From NCBI RefSeq assembly GCF_040215725.1, contig NZ_CP157969.1, positions 806,001 to 870,000 of the forward strand: a stretch of DNA of 64,000 bases, in the 5' to 3' direction. The DNA is from Rhizobium sp. ZPR4. GTDB lineage: Bacteria; Pseudomonadota; Alphaproteobacteria; Rhizobiales; Rhizobiaceae. The notes beneath the pieces are model-generated. The model was not told the origin of the DNA. It made no database searches and saw only the letters and a program-made list of their open reading frames with translations. Made by a program: the position numbers and the translations under genes. This document shows, one piece after another, positions 10,662 through 20,019 of this stretch (its first letter is position 1; each line of letters begins with the position of its first letter).

Positions 10662-13082
10662 ATGGCGCTTTACGATGCTTCCGGCTCTAACGTGAACGGT
10701 ATCGAGCCTCGCTGGACGTCCAGCGCAAAGAGTGGAATTGGCACAGCACTTTCGCCAGCCTGCCGCATCTGGTTCACACTCAGTCATGGCATTCTGAACG
10801 AAGTCTACTATCCCCGTGTCGACAGCGCCTGTACCCGCGACATCGGATTGATCGTCACAGGTCCCAACGGTTATTTTTCGGATGAAAAGCGCGATACGGA
10901 GAGCGTCGTCACGACTGTCGAGGACGGCGTTCCGGCCTACCGGTTGATCAATACCGCAATCGACGGTCGTTACCGGATCATCAAGCGCATCATCGTTGAT
11001 CCGATGCGCAGCAGCTTGCTTCAGCAGATATCATTCGAGCCGCTTGAAGGAACGATCCACGATTATCGTCTCTATCTGCTTGCCGCTCCGCATCTGGTCA
11101 ACGCAGGTTACGGCAATACGGGCTGGGTGGGAGACTATAAGGGCACGCCGATGCTTTTTGCGACGGGCACAGGCGGCGTCTCGCTTGCACTTGCCGTCAG
11201 CGGCGGCTGGCGGACAGCCTCTGCCGGCTATGTCGGCATTTCCGACGGATGGCAGCAGTTGCGGAAGGCGGCTCAACTGGACACGTCCCTTGCGCGCGCC
11301 GCCGATGGTAACGTCGCATTGACCGGCGAAATCGATCTGACCGGTGGCAGCGACACCGTCGTCGTATCGCTCGGCTTTGGAAGCCACGCCAAGGAAGCCG
11401 GCTACAATGCTCTTGCCAGTCTGCAGGCCGGCTATGAGAGCGCCGAGCGCAGCTATGTTTCCGACTGGCGGACATGGCAGGATGGCTTGCTGGCGCTCGA
11501 CGAACCGAGGGCACCGCCGCCCGAGCTCAATCGCTATCGGATATCGACAGCCGTTCTGGCAACGCACCGGCCTCTCTCCTTCGAAGGTCCCGCTGTGGCC
11601 TCCCTCTCCATTCCATGGGGTTTCGCCAAGGGAGACGAGGATCTTGGAGGATATCATCTGGTGTGGCCGCGCGATCTGGTCGAGACCGCCGGCGGCTTCC
11701 TGGCCGCGGGCGCCTCGCAGGATGCGCTGCGCATTCTGGCCTATCTGCGCGTCATCCAGGAGGAGGATGGGCATTGGCCGCAGAATTGCTGGCTGGACGG
11801 TGAGCCTTACTGGACCGGGATACAGATGGATGAGTGCGCTTTCCCGATCCTGCTTGCGGATGCACTGCGTCGCGAGGGAGCGCTAACGGGCAAATTGCTC
11901 TTGTCCTATATGCCGATGGTCGAACGTGCCGCGCGCTATGTGGTCATCAACGGCCCCGTCACCGGTGAGGACCGTTGGGAAGAGGATGGCGGCTTTTCTC
12001 CCTTCACGTTGGCGGTTGAAATCGCCGCCCTGCTGGCGGCAGCCGACATTCTGGAAATTGCCGGGCAAACGCACAATGTGGACTATTTGCGGCAGACTGC
12101 CGATGCCTGGAATGACCAGGTCGAGCGCTGGACCTATGTCAGCAGCGATGCGGAGAGCTCGGGCCTCGGGGTCAAGGGCTACTATGTCCGTATTGCGCCT
12201 CCGGAAATAGCCGATGGAACCTCGCCGGCCGATGGTTTCGTGCCGATCAAGAACAGGCCGCCTGCCGAATCCTTTTTGCCGACCGCCCGCGTCGTCAGTC
12301 CCGATGCCTTGGCGCTGGTACGCTTCGGGTTGCGTGCCGCCGACGATCCCCGCATCCTCGACACCGTCAGGGTTATCGACGCACAACTCAAATGCGACCT
12401 GCCGCAGGGCCGGCTATGGTACCGCTATACGGGTGATGGCTATGGCGAGCATGAAGACGGCGGGCCATTCGACGGCACCGGTATTGGGCGCCCGTGGCCG
12501 CTGCTTGCAGGCGAACGAGCCCATTATGAGCTCGCGGCCGGTCGACCGGAAGTCGCTTTGGAGCTGCTCAAGACACTCGAGCAGTCCGCAGGGGAGGGCG
12601 GGCTGTTGCCCGAACAGGTGTGGGACCAGCCCGATGTCCCGGAGCTGGGTCTTGTCCTCGGGAAACCTTCCGGCAGCGCCATGCCGCTTGTCTGGGCTCA
12701 TGCCGAGCATATCAAACTCTTGCGCTCGCTGAGAGACGGGGCCGTTTTCGACATGCCGCCGCAGGGGGTCGAGCGCTATGTGAAAAACAAGGTTACGGCA
12801 CCCTTCGTGCTCTGGCGTTTCAACAATAAGCTGTCGCAGCTTTCCATTGGCAAGCGTCTGCGGGTCGAGGTCATGGCCCGTGCCAGCGTTCGCTGGAGTC
12901 TCGATGGCTGGGCTAGCGTCAACGATACCGAAACGCGCCAAAATGGCTTCGGCATACATGTTGCGGAGCTGTCATGCGAGCGCCTGGCGAAAGGTGCGGT
13001 GATTGCCTTTACCTTTTACTGGCCCGACACCGACCATTGGGAAGGAGAGGATTTCTCCGTCTCGGTCTTTGAAACGCCATAG
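10662..13082 (+). CDS. Glucan 1,4-alpha-glucosidase (glucoamylase, GH15)
   Basis: An 806-residue cytoplasmic GH15 enzyme without a signal peptide. An N-terminal beta-sandwich (about 15-260) precedes the (alpha/alpha)6 catalytic barrel, which shows GYHLVWPRDLVETAGG, the catalytic-acid segment EDRWEEDGGFSP (E440/E441), and the base glutamate E651 in GGLLPEQVWD. It would release glucose from the non-reducing ends of alpha-1,4-glucans or maltooligosaccharides. A good GAGGAG ribosome site precedes the ATG. The next gene encodes a glucose-kinase-like ROK protein, giving a simple intracellular route from stored or imported glucan to glucose 6-phosphate. The gene is divergent from the DppA-like operon. 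Confidence 0.93.
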   Translation: MALYDASGSNVNGIEPRWTSSAKSGIGTALSPACRIWFTLSHGILNEVYYPRVDSACTRDIGLIVTGPNGYFSDEKRDTESVVTTVEDGVPAYRLINTAIDGRYRIIKRIIVDPMRSSLLQQISFEPLEGTIHDYRLYLLAAPHLVNAGYGNTGWVGDYKGTPMLFATGTGGVSLALAVSGGWRTASAGYVGISDGWQQLRKAAQLDTSLARAADGNVALTGEIDLTGGSDTVVVSLGFGSHAKEAGYNALASLQAGYESAERSYVSDWRTWQDGLLALDEPRAPPPELNRYRISTAVLATHRPLSFEGPAVASLSIPWGFAKGDEDLGGYHLVWPRDLVETAGGFLAAGASQDALRILAYLRVIQEEDGHWPQNCWLDGEPYWTGIQMDECAFPILLADALRREGALTGKLLLSYMPMVERAARYVVINGPVTGEDRWEEDGGFSPFTLAVEIAALLAAADILEIAGQTHNVDYLRQTADAWNDQVERWTYVSSDAESSGLGVKGYYVRIAPPEIADGTSPADGFVPIKNRPPAESFLPTARVVSPDALALVRFGLRAADDPRILDTVRVIDAQLKCDLPQGRLWYRYTGDGYGEHEDGGPFDGTGIGRPWPLLAGERAHYELAAGRPEVALELLKTLEQSAGEGGLLPEQVWDQPDVPELGLVLGKPSGSAMPLVWAHAEHIKLLRSLRDGAVFDMPPQGVERYVKNKVTAPFVLWRFNNKLSQLSIGKRLRVEVMARASVRWSLDGWASVNDTETRQNGFGIHVAELSCERLAKGAVIAFTFYWPDTDHWEGEDFSVSVFETP

Positions 13083-13122
13083 TACGAATTGTGCCGATCA
13101 CGGATAGAAAGTGTGGACGAAG

Positions 13123-13863
13123 ATGAGCCAGGTAACAGAGAGCCGCAAAGCAAACGCAAAATCGAAGAAAACCGTGGCTCCGGCTGCGACGGAAGATCTC
13201 GTCGTCTTGGCAATCGATCTCGGCGGTTCGCATGTAAAGATGCGTCTTAGCTCCGGCGGTGAGCGCCGCGCGGCGGTTTCGGGCCCAACCATGTCGGCAA
13301 AGGAGATGGTTCAGGCCGTCAAGAAGCTGACGGGCGATTGGCAATACGATGTTATCGGCATGGGATATCCAGGTCCGGTTTCGAACAACAGACCGGCGGC
13401 GGAGCCGCACAATCTCGGACCTGGCTGGCAGGATTTCGATTTTTCTTCCGCCTTCGGAAAGCCGGTCAAGCTCGTCAATGATGCCGTGATGCAGGCAATC
13501 GGCAACTATAAGGACGGCAACATGCTATTTCTCGGCCTCGGTACCGGGTTGGGTTCGGCTATGATCGCCAATCATGTCTGCCTGCCCATGGAACTCGCAC
13601 ACCTGCCCTACAAGAAGCGCGACACTTTCGAAGATTTTATCGGCGAACGCGGGCTTGAAAAATACGGCAAGAAAAAATGGCGCCAGTCGGTCGAGGAGAT
13701 CGTGGAAAGGTTGCGGGCCGCGTTGTTGCCGCATGAAATCGTCATTGGCGGCGGCAATGCCGAAAAGCTCAAGGAGTTGCCCCCAGGTTGCCGTGTCGGC
13801 GAGAACGAAAATGCCTTCTTTGGGGGGTTCCGTCTCTGGCAGGATGCAACACTGAGCTTCTAA
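13123..13863 (+). CDS. ROK-family kinase, polyphosphate-glucokinase-like
   Basis: A 246-residue, short ROK protein. It shows the phosphate-binding loop LAIDLGGSHVKM, the catalytic aspartate in VNDAVMQAIG, and LGLGTGLGSAMIAN followed by LPMELAHLPY, which matches the GTGIGSALF...ELGHL pattern of polyphosphate glucokinases. The CXCGXXGCXE zinc motif of typical ROK sugar kinases is absent, as in that subgroup. It probably phosphorylates glucose released by the GH15 enzyme encoded 40 bases upstream. ATG at 13123 is my preferred start; an in-frame GTG at 13111 would add four residues. Use of polyphosphate rather than ATP is inferred. Confidence 0.82.
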   Translation: MSQVTESRKANAKSKKTVAPAATEDLVVLAIDLGGSHVKMRLSSGGERRAAVSGPTMSAKEMVQAVKKLTGDWQYDVIGMGYPGPVSNNRPAAEPHNLGPGWQDFDFSSAFGKPVKLVNDAVMQAIGNYKDGNMLFLGLGTGLGSAMIANHVCLPMELAHLPYKKRDTFEDFIGERGLEKYGKKKWRQSVEEIVERLRAALLPHEIVIGGGNAEKLKELPPGCRVGENENAFFGGFRLWQDATLSF

Positions 13864-13928
13864 GCCTGCTTGTATCCTTTTGTCTTGAATGAGGCGCCGC
13901 CACTGTGACATTGACGGAGCGGCTGCCA

Positions 13929-14807
13929 TCAAAGCTTCTTGTCGCGAATGGTCACGACCCCGAACGGATTGAATTTATATTCATCTTCGTCATAGCGGGT
14001 GTCGTCGGATAGAGTGGCCCGACGATCCGACAAAGACGCATCAACGCCTTCCCGCATCATTTGATCGCCGATCTCGTCAATCAGAGCGGCGATTTCAAGT
14101 TGCTCCTCATTGGTCGACGGTTGCCGATCGTCTTTCCGGATAAAGGTAACGAGTACATCGGGCAATCCGACCAGATGGTTCCCGACGCTTGCCATGCCCT
14201 CGGCATCGTCGCCGATGGGCCGGCGTGCAAAGGCCAGACGGCAGGTCTTGGCAAGTGTCAGCAGATCATGGGAATCGGCTGCACTGCGCCCCTGCTCGGA
14301 GAGCTCTTTCCATCGCCGTACGCCGTGGGCCACGCCTGCGGTCTCGCCCTTTACGGCAATCGCACCGTGATCGAGCATGTATTGCACGAACATCAGGGCT
14401 TTTGCAGATGTCGCAACGGCCGTTTCGGCCGCCATGGGCGGGCCGAGCACATAAAGGACGGATCCGTGCGTGGCGACGGCATCCTCGTCGGCCTCCTGAT
14501 AGGCATTGGGGTCCACGCGGTCCCAGCAGATATTGAACGAACGGACCATGCGGTCGTCCGGCTCATTCTGCGAACCGTCTTCATCGGCGGTGAAACCATC
14601 GCCTAATTGGGCGATGGCGGCACGGGCATTCTGCAGGAGCGCCGCAAGACCATTTTCTTCGCCGAGAAAGCAGAGCACATGACGCGGTTTATAGCTGGAA
14701 CGGGAGGCTGCAAACGCCGACGGCTGGCTCGAAGCTTGGCTGGGAGACGGTCTACCCAGAATGAGACTGCCGAAGAATGCAAGAATGCCGCGCCGCATCG
14801 AATTCAT
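13929..14807 (-). CDS. Hypothetical protein with signal-like N-terminus
   Basis: A 292-residue protein I do not recognise. The ATG at 14807 has GAGGA before it and gives MNSMRRGILAFFGSLILGRP, a weak signal or anchor sequence; a longer frame to 14882 has no such support. The body has hydrophobic strands such as RHVLCFLGE and GSVLYVLGPPM and an acidic, charged C-terminus. A helix at ALMFVQYMLDHGAIAVKGETAG could be part of an alpha/beta domain. The gene is convergent with the ROK kinase gene and lies upstream, in the same direction, of nothing obviously related. It may be a single-gene unit. Confidence 0.75.
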   Translation of the reverse strand: MNSMRRGILAFFGSLILGRPSPSQASSQPSAFAASRSSYKPRHVLCFLGEENGLAALLQNARAAIAQLGDGFTADEDGSQNEPDDRMVRSFNICWDRVDPNAYQEADEDAVATHGSVLYVLGPPMAAETAVATSAKALMFVQYMLDHGAIAVKGETAGVAHGVRRWKELSEQGRSAADSHDLLTLAKTCRLAFARRPIGDDAEGMASVGNHLVGLPDVLVTFIRKDDRQPSTNEEQLEIAALIDEIGDQMMREGVDASLSDRRATLSDDTRYDEDEYKFNPFGVVTIRDKKL

Positions 14808-15017
14808 TCCGGTGTCCTCATGGTTCAAATCGGCAGAGTTGAAGGCATTCACAACGACAGGGCTACGCGCGCCATATCGCATTCGTTTTGTTTTCGTTGC
14901 AACCCGATTTTACTGCCATTTCAGCATCAGCGATTCTTCCAGCTCAGGAGCATGGCGTGAAGTTCGCGCATTGTGGGACAGGCTGCCCGATCTTTGCTCG
15001 TAAATGGGATAGCCGGC

Positions 15018-15944
15018 TCATGGGCTGTATTTCAACGACACTTTCTCCCGATGGACGATGTCGGCAAACAGCCGCAGCGCGCCACTTGGTTGTTCATCGC
15101 GCTGCGCAAGATAAAGTGGCGCTATGAGATTGGTGTGAGGGTCAAGCCTTAGATAGGCGATGCCGTTCGTTTCCAGTCGGGCGATCGATCCTGGAATGAT
15201 CGAAATTCCGAGCCCGGCGGCAACCAGGCTGAGCGTTGACAGCAACCGGGGAGCTTCATGCCGTATTTTCGGGCTGAAGCCGGCGGCAAGGCAGGCAGCT
15301 ATGATGCCGTCATATAGTCCGGGGCCTGATGGGCGCCGGTAGAGGATGAAGGCTTCGTTCGCGAGTTCTGACAATCGAATAGGTCGTGGCTTTTCGCTTT
15401 TCGCCATCGCGATCGGATGACGATCGGGAAGAGCGACCAGCATCTCTTCATCGAGAATTCTTGAAATTATCAGCCCGCTCGACTGTGCAACGGGAGAGCG
15501 CACGAATGCGACATCGAGAAGGCCGGAATGCAGCATGGCGATCAGATCGGGCGTACTGGCTTCCTCAAGCTTTAGCGTAACATCGGGTGACGTCTCGCCG
15601 AGTGACCGGACAGCCGAGGTGACCAGCGGATGAAATGCAGCCGAACTGGTAAAGCCGATGGCGAGGCTTCCCTCCTCTCCGCGGGCATTGCGTCTCGTCG
15701 CTTCCATCGCAAGGTCGACGTCATGCAGGATGGCCCTTGCCCTCTCCACGAAGGTTCGGCCCGCATCCGTCAGCTCGACGCCTCTCGGCAGACGTCTGAA
15801 AAGCGATGCACCGACGATCGCTTCCAGCTTGGCTATCTGCTGGCTGAGCGGCGGCTGCTGGATGCCGAGCCTTTCCGCAGCTCGGGTCATATGGCCCTCG
15901 TCGGCGACGGTTACAGCATAGCGAAGATGTCGAAGCTCGATCAT
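15018..15944 (-). CDS. LysR-family transcriptional regulator
   Basis: A 308-residue LysR regulator: the N-terminal helix-turn-helix MIELRHLRYAVTVADEGHMT through RLGIQQPPLSQQIAKLE (about 1-60) and a two-lobed co-inducer domain (SLAIGFTSSAAFHPLV near 93). The ATG at 15944 is preferred to a TTG at 15956. It faces the split chromate-transporter genes across about 105 bases that contain a palindrome of LysR type, so it probably controls them. The co-inducer is not evident. Confidence 0.92.
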   Translation of the reverse strand: MIELRHLRYAVTVADEGHMTRAAERLGIQQPPLSQQIAKLEAIVGASLFRRLPRGVELTDAGRTFVERARAILHDVDLAMEATRRNARGEEGSLAIGFTSSAAFHPLVTSAVRSLGETSPDVTLKLEEASTPDLIAMLHSGLLDVAFVRSPVAQSSGLIISRILDEEMLVALPDRHPIAMAKSEKPRPIRLSELANEAFILYRRPSGPGLYDGIIAACLAAGFSPKIRHEAPRLLSTLSLVAAGLGISIIPGSIARLETNGIAYLRLDPHTNLIAPLYLAQRDEQPSGALRLFADIVHREKVSLKYSP

Positions 15945-15956
15945 GGCATATCTCAA

Positions 15957-15984
15957 ATATATGAATACCAGTTAATCCATATAT
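15957..15984. promoter_or_regulatory. Palindrome between LysR gene and chromate transporter
   Basis: Arms ATATATG (15957-15963) and CATATAT (15978-15984) are perfect complements with a 14-base spacer, placed in the divergent promoter region. LysR proteins usually bind such AT-rich dyads next to their own start, so this is a good candidate recognition site. Confidence 0.55.
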
Positions 15985-16049
15985 TGGACGCATGGTCGAT
16001 GAAAGCCTATTTTGCCGCCTTGTTCGACATGAAGCACATAGGCCAAGAT

Positions 16050-16616
16050 ATGGACGCCATTTCCCCTCACAGCACCGTTCAACGCGAAAAGCCAACAGTC
16101 GCCGAACTCTTCTTCGGTTTTTTCAAACTCGGCCTCATCGGCTTTGGTGGGGTCTTGCCGCTCGCGCGCCGCATGGTGGTCGAGGATCGCAATTGGCTGA
16201 CCGGAGAGGAGTTTACCGAGCTGCTTGGGCTCTGTCAGTTCCTGCCCGGCGGAAATATCATCAATATGTCGGTTGCGATCGGCTCGAAATTTCAAGGTGT
16301 GGCGGGCGCTTTTTCAGCTCTTCTCGGCCTGATTGTCGCGCCGACGGCGATCGTGATCGGTCTCGGCGTCATTTACGATCAGTTCAACAGCGATCCGCGC
16401 ATCCAGCACATGTTTGCCGGCCTTGCCGCAGCCGCAGCCGGCCTGCTGATCTCGATGGCCGTCAAGATCGTCCTGCCGTTGCGTCGCAGGCCCGTTGCCC
16501 TGGTCATTGCTGCGATTTGCTTTGCTGCCATCGCCATCGTCGGATTGCCCTTGCTGCCGACCATGCTGGTTCTGGCACCTCTCAGCATCATCGCCACTTG
16601 GAAGCTTGAATCATGA
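16050..16616 (+). CDS. Chromate transporter, N-terminal-type subunit (CHR family)
   Basis: About 188 residues from the ATG at 16050, which has a modest AGG before it; ATGs at 15999 and 16029 are also possible. It carries the CHR-family motifs FFKLGLIGFGGVLPLARRMVVE and LCQFLPGGNIINMSVAIG and about five membrane segments. CHR proteins export chromate or related oxyanions across the inner membrane. This is the short, split form in which two half-size proteins work together. Its stop overlaps the start of the second half-gene by four bases (ATGA), a sign of coupled synthesis. Confidence 0.88.
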   Translation: MDAISPHSTVQREKPTVAELFFGFFKLGLIGFGGVLPLARRMVVEDRNWLTGEEFTELLGLCQFLPGGNIINMSVAIGSKFQGVAGAFSALLGLIVAPTAIVIGLGVIYDQFNSDPRIQHMFAGLAAAAAGLLISMAVKIVLPLRRRPVALVIAAICFAAIAIVGLPLLPTMLVLAPLSIIATWKLES

Positions 16617-17143
16617 CCACGACCCTGCTCGCTCTCGCAATCATTTTCACGCAGCTTTCGCTGCTGGCCTTCGGCGGCGGTAATTCCATCCTCCCGGAAA
16701 TGCACCGACAGGTCGTCGACGTGCAGCATTGGATGACGGCGCAACAATTTGGTGCGCTGTTCGCATTGGCGCAGGCAGCTCCAGGCCCGAACCTGATGGT
16801 TGTGCCTCTGGTCGGCTGGCATGTTGCCGGATGGGCGGGTGTGCTCGTGACTTCGGTGGCAAAGTTCGGTCCTTCTTCGGTTCTGACCTATCTGGTGCTC
16901 CATCTCTGGAACCGCTTCAAGGACAGGCCGTGGCGAAGGATCGTCCAGGCCGGGCTGGTGCCGATGACCGCGGGGCTCGTCACCGCCAGCGCGGCGGTCA
17001 TTACCGAGGCATCAACTCAGGGCTGGATTCTGGCGGTGATTGCGGCCGCTGGCGCGCTTGTTCTCACAACGACGCGCGTCCATCCGCTCGTGGTTCTGGG
17101 CATTGGCGCATTGATCGGGCTGAGTGGCGTCGGCCAGGTATGA
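16613..17143 (+). CDS. Chromate transporter, C-terminal-type subunit (CHR family)
   Basis: A 176-residue membrane protein with LLAFGGGNSILPEMHRQVVD and LAQAAPGPNLMVVPLVGW, the second set of CHR motifs. It has about five or six hydrophobic segments and a run of small residues near the end (GWILAVIAAAGALVL). Together with the preceding gene it should form a short-chain chromate or anion exporter pair. The two genes overlap by four bases. Some split CHR pairs have no proven role in chromate resistance, so the substrate should be treated as provisional. Confidence 0.88.
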   Translation: MTTTLLALAIIFTQLSLLAFGGGNSILPEMHRQVVDVQHWMTAQQFGALFALAQAAPGPNLMVVPLVGWHVAGWAGVLVTSVAKFGPSSVLTYLVLHLWNRFKDRPWRRIVQAGLVPMTAGLVTASAAVITEASTQGWILAVIAAAGALVLTTTRVHPLVVLGIGALIGLSGVGQV

Positions 17144-17441
17144 GCAGGTAGATGCCGGTGTCAGAATTGAGGCAAACACCTGTTCTGATTGCCGAGATTC
17201 ATTTTAGCGAAGGGTGCGTTGCGCCCGTCGGTTGCTCCATGTATTCGCAAATACGTCTTTTGCTTGAAATAACCCCTTCTTTGGAGGCTCAGTCGCAAAT
17301 TAGAGCTGTTGATATCGGCGATAATCGCAGTGCTCGTGCTTTTAGAAACCAAAATGCAAACAATCCATGCAATATTCCAGCGGGAAAGATTGCCGGCAAT
17401 AAAGCCGCGATAATCTTTTGATCAGCTGGTGAGGGCCTCCA

Positions 17442-18395
17442 GTGTCTTGCGATGGAAATGCAATACTCGATCCACAGGCAATCGGCTCCCGCGAGTTCAT
17501 GCATTTGCGTGAATTGTTTGATCGATCGTTCAAGGCCGCGCGCATCGGGGTATGGGAATGCAGCCTTCCCGACCAGACGCTCAGCTGGACGGATATGGTC
17601 TACGAGCTCTTTGATCTCGCGCCGCAAACGCCGCTGACAAGGGACGAGATCCTTAAACTTTATACCCCGGAGACCCGAAAACGCCTCGATGAGGTGCGCG
17701 AGAAAGCAATTCGCACCGGCGAGGGCTTCAGCCTGGATGCACAGATCATTACCGCAAGGGGTAATCGTCGATGGATCAGAATAACCGCCTGTGTCGAGTT
17801 CGCGAACGGAGCTGCGACTAGAATTTTCGGGATGAAACAGGATGTCACCGCCGAGAAGACGATGGTCGAGCAGCTTCGTCAATTGGCCGAGTATGATATG
17901 CTCACCGGGCTGACATCCCGTACCAGATTTGAAACGTTCTTCAACGAAATATGTGCAGCCGAGGGCCGAACCGGCAGGGCACTCCTGCTGGTGGATCTCG
18001 ACGGCTTCAAGTCCGTGAACGATACTCTCGGGCATCAGGCGGGGGATGATTGCCTCAAAGCGGCAGGGCGCAGGCTTTCGCGCGCGGTGCCCAAGGCCAA
18101 TATGGTGGCGCGAATTGGCGGCGACGAGTTTGCCGTTATCCACGAATGCCTCTCGATCGAGCATCTTGCAAAAATTGCCGATCGCGTTGTCAGGGGATTG
18201 AACTGGACCGTCTCCACGCCGGCGAAGACCATTCGCATCGCAACCTCCGTTGGCGCGGCGATAATCGTGCCCGGCCATTCGTCCAAGGACATATTCGCGA
18301 AAGCGGATCGTGGTTTGTACGAAGCGAAGTCGTCGGGGAAGAATGGCTTCCGGATCGCGCCGCCGACATGGCCCGCATACAAAGCTGCTCTTTAG
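17442..18395 (+). CDS. PAS-GGDEF protein, probable diguanylate cyclase
   Basis: A 317-residue soluble protein. A PAS fold spans about 25-140 (ARIGVWECSLPDQTLSWTD; RIFGMKQDVTAEK), followed by a GGDEF domain from about 150 (YDMLTGLTSRTRFE; LLLVDLDGFKSVNDTLGH) with the catalytic RIGGDEFAV at 224-232. The active site is intact, so c-di-GMP synthesis is expected. The product-inhibition site, RXXD five residues before GGDEF, reads PKAN, so feedback inhibition through that site is unlikely. No EAL domain is present. The start is a GTG at 17442 after GAGGG. It stands alone; the PAS ligand is unknown. Confidence 0.9.
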   Translation: MSCDGNAILDPQAIGSREFMHLRELFDRSFKAARIGVWECSLPDQTLSWTDMVYELFDLAPQTPLTRDEILKLYTPETRKRLDEVREKAIRTGEGFSLDAQIITARGNRRWIRITACVEFANGAATRIFGMKQDVTAEKTMVEQLRQLAEYDMLTGLTSRTRFETFFNEICAAEGRTGRALLLVDLDGFKSVNDTLGHQAGDDCLKAAGRRLSRAVPKANMVARIGGDEFAVIHECLSIEHLAKIADRVVRGLNWTVSTPAKTIRIATSVGAAIIVPGHSSKDIFAKADRGLYEAKSSGKNGFRIAPPTWPAYKAAL

Positions 18396-18560
18396 ATCGA
18401 GCCCGCCAATCGCTCACCATTCACAAGCATCGAATAGCGAATTGTCGGCAAGCGATGGGAAAAATATTTCTCCATAGAGTATATAGACATTATGCAATTA
18501 CTTTTCGAGTAGCATTGCTGCCCGTAGCTTGATCGCCGGTCTAATTCGTCCGGAGCTGGC

Positions 18561-19979
18561 ATGACAAGGCATATTCGATTCAACGCGTTCGACATGAATT
18601 GCGTCGCGCATCAGTCCCCCGGACTGTGGAGACATCCGCGCGATAAGTCGTGGAAATACAAGGATCTGGACTATTGGCAGGATCTGGCGCGGACGCTGGA
18701 ACGCGGCATTTTCGACGGCATATTCATCGCCGACGTCATCGGCTACTACGATGTCTACAAGGGTTCGAACTACCATGCGATCGAGCAGGCCGCGCAGATA
18801 CCGGTCAATGATCCGATCCAGCTCGCGGCGCCGATCGCGCTTGCGACCGAACATCTCGGTATAGGAATAACCGCCTCCACCTCCTTCGAGCATCCCTATA
18901 CGTTTGCTCGCCGGCTCGCCACCGCCGATCACCACACCAAGGGCCGTATCGGCTGGAATATCGTAACCTCCTATCTCGAGAGTGGTGCCAAGAACATCAG
19001 TCAAGGCGGCTTGAAGACCCATGACAACCGTTATGAGATCGCCGCCGAATATGTGGAGGTTCTCTACAAGCTTTTAGAAGGAAGCTGGGAAGAGGGCGCC
19101 GTGCTGCGCGATGCCGAGCGCGGCATCTTCACCGATCCCACCAAGGTCCACGAGATCGGTCATAAGGGCAAGTATTTCGACGTTCCGGGCTACCATCTCT
19201 GTGAGCCGTCGCCGCAACGGACGCCGGTGCTTTATCAGGCAGGTGCATCCGGCCCTGGCAAGGCCTTTGCTGCCGGCCATGCTGAATGCGTATTCGTCGC
19301 TGCGCCGACGAAAAACCTGCTACGCGCCTACGTCGCCGATATCAGGCAGAGGGCTGCGGCGGCTGGCCGCGATCCGCGGAAGGTGCTGATCTATAATCTC
19401 TCGACGCTGATCATCGCGGAGACCGACACGAAGGCGCAGCAACTCTTCGAGGAGTATCAGAGCTACGCGTCCTATGACGGCTCGCTCGTATTCATGTCCG
19501 GCTGGAGCGGCATCGATTTCGGCCAATATGCGCCGACCGACGAGTTGAAGAAGGTCGAAACCAATGCCATCGTCTCGATGATCGAGCATTTCGGCGGCAA
19601 GGACCGGACCTGGACGGTCGAGGAACTCGCCAAATGGGGTGGGATCGGCGGAACCGGGCCGGTCTTCGTCGGCTCACCCTCGACTGTCGCTGATATCCTG
19701 CAGGAATGGGTAGAAGAGACCGATGTCGATGGTTTCAACCTCGCTTATGCCGTGACGCCCGACAGTTTTGAGGCGGCGGTCGATCTGCTCGTTCCGGAAC
19801 TGCAGAAGCGTGGAGTGTATCCGACCGCCTATCGTCCGGGTACCCTGCGCGAAAAGCTCTTCGGCGAGGGACCTTATCTGCCGACGACCCATCCGGCCAA
19901 TGCCTATCGCGATATCGAGGTAGTTAAGCGTCGGGATGCGGAACTGGCCACACCGTTGCGCCAGTCGGCCGGCGTCTAG
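18561..19979 (+). CDS. LLM-class flavin-dependent monooxygenase (NtaA/SnaA/DszA type)
   Basis: A 472-residue member of the NtaA/SnaA/DszA/SoxA group of FMNH2-dependent monooxygenases. Recognisable segments are FNAFDMNCVAHQSPGLWRHP at the N-terminus, EHLGIGITASTSFEHPYTFA near 95, GRIGWNIVTS near 133, and VLYQAGASGPGKAFAAGHAE near 227. Relatives oxidise nitrilotriacetate, dibenzothiophene sulfone or other sulfur and nitrogen compounds, with a partner flavin reductase. No reductase is adjacent; the flavodoxin-like protein at 20568 is not an obvious partner. GGAG precedes the ATG. The substrate cannot be deduced. Confidence 0.9.
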   Translation: MTRHIRFNAFDMNCVAHQSPGLWRHPRDKSWKYKDLDYWQDLARTLERGIFDGIFIADVIGYYDVYKGSNYHAIEQAAQIPVNDPIQLAAPIALATEHLGIGITASTSFEHPYTFARRLATADHHTKGRIGWNIVTSYLESGAKNISQGGLKTHDNRYEIAAEYVEVLYKLLEGSWEEGAVLRDAERGIFTDPTKVHEIGHKGKYFDVPGYHLCEPSPQRTPVLYQAGASGPGKAFAAGHAECVFVAAPTKNLLRAYVADIRQRAAAAGRDPRKVLIYNLSTLIIAETDTKAQQLFEEYQSYASYDGSLVFMSGWSGIDFGQYAPTDELKKVETNAIVSMIEHFGGKDRTWTVEELAKWGGIGGTGPVFVGSPSTVADILQEWVEETDVDGFNLAYAVTPDSFEAAVDLLVPELQKRGVYPTAYRPGTLREKLFGEGPYLPTTHPANAYRDIEVVKRRDAELATPLRQSAGV

Positions 19980-20019
19980 GCTTTGCCATATCACCGATTC
20001 GGTTGAAGTATGCGCATAT

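Noticed and set aside
17152..17421. An 89-codon frame between the chromate and GGDEF genes
   Set aside because: It has no convincing ribosome site and no recognisable composition; I regard the gap as non-coding.
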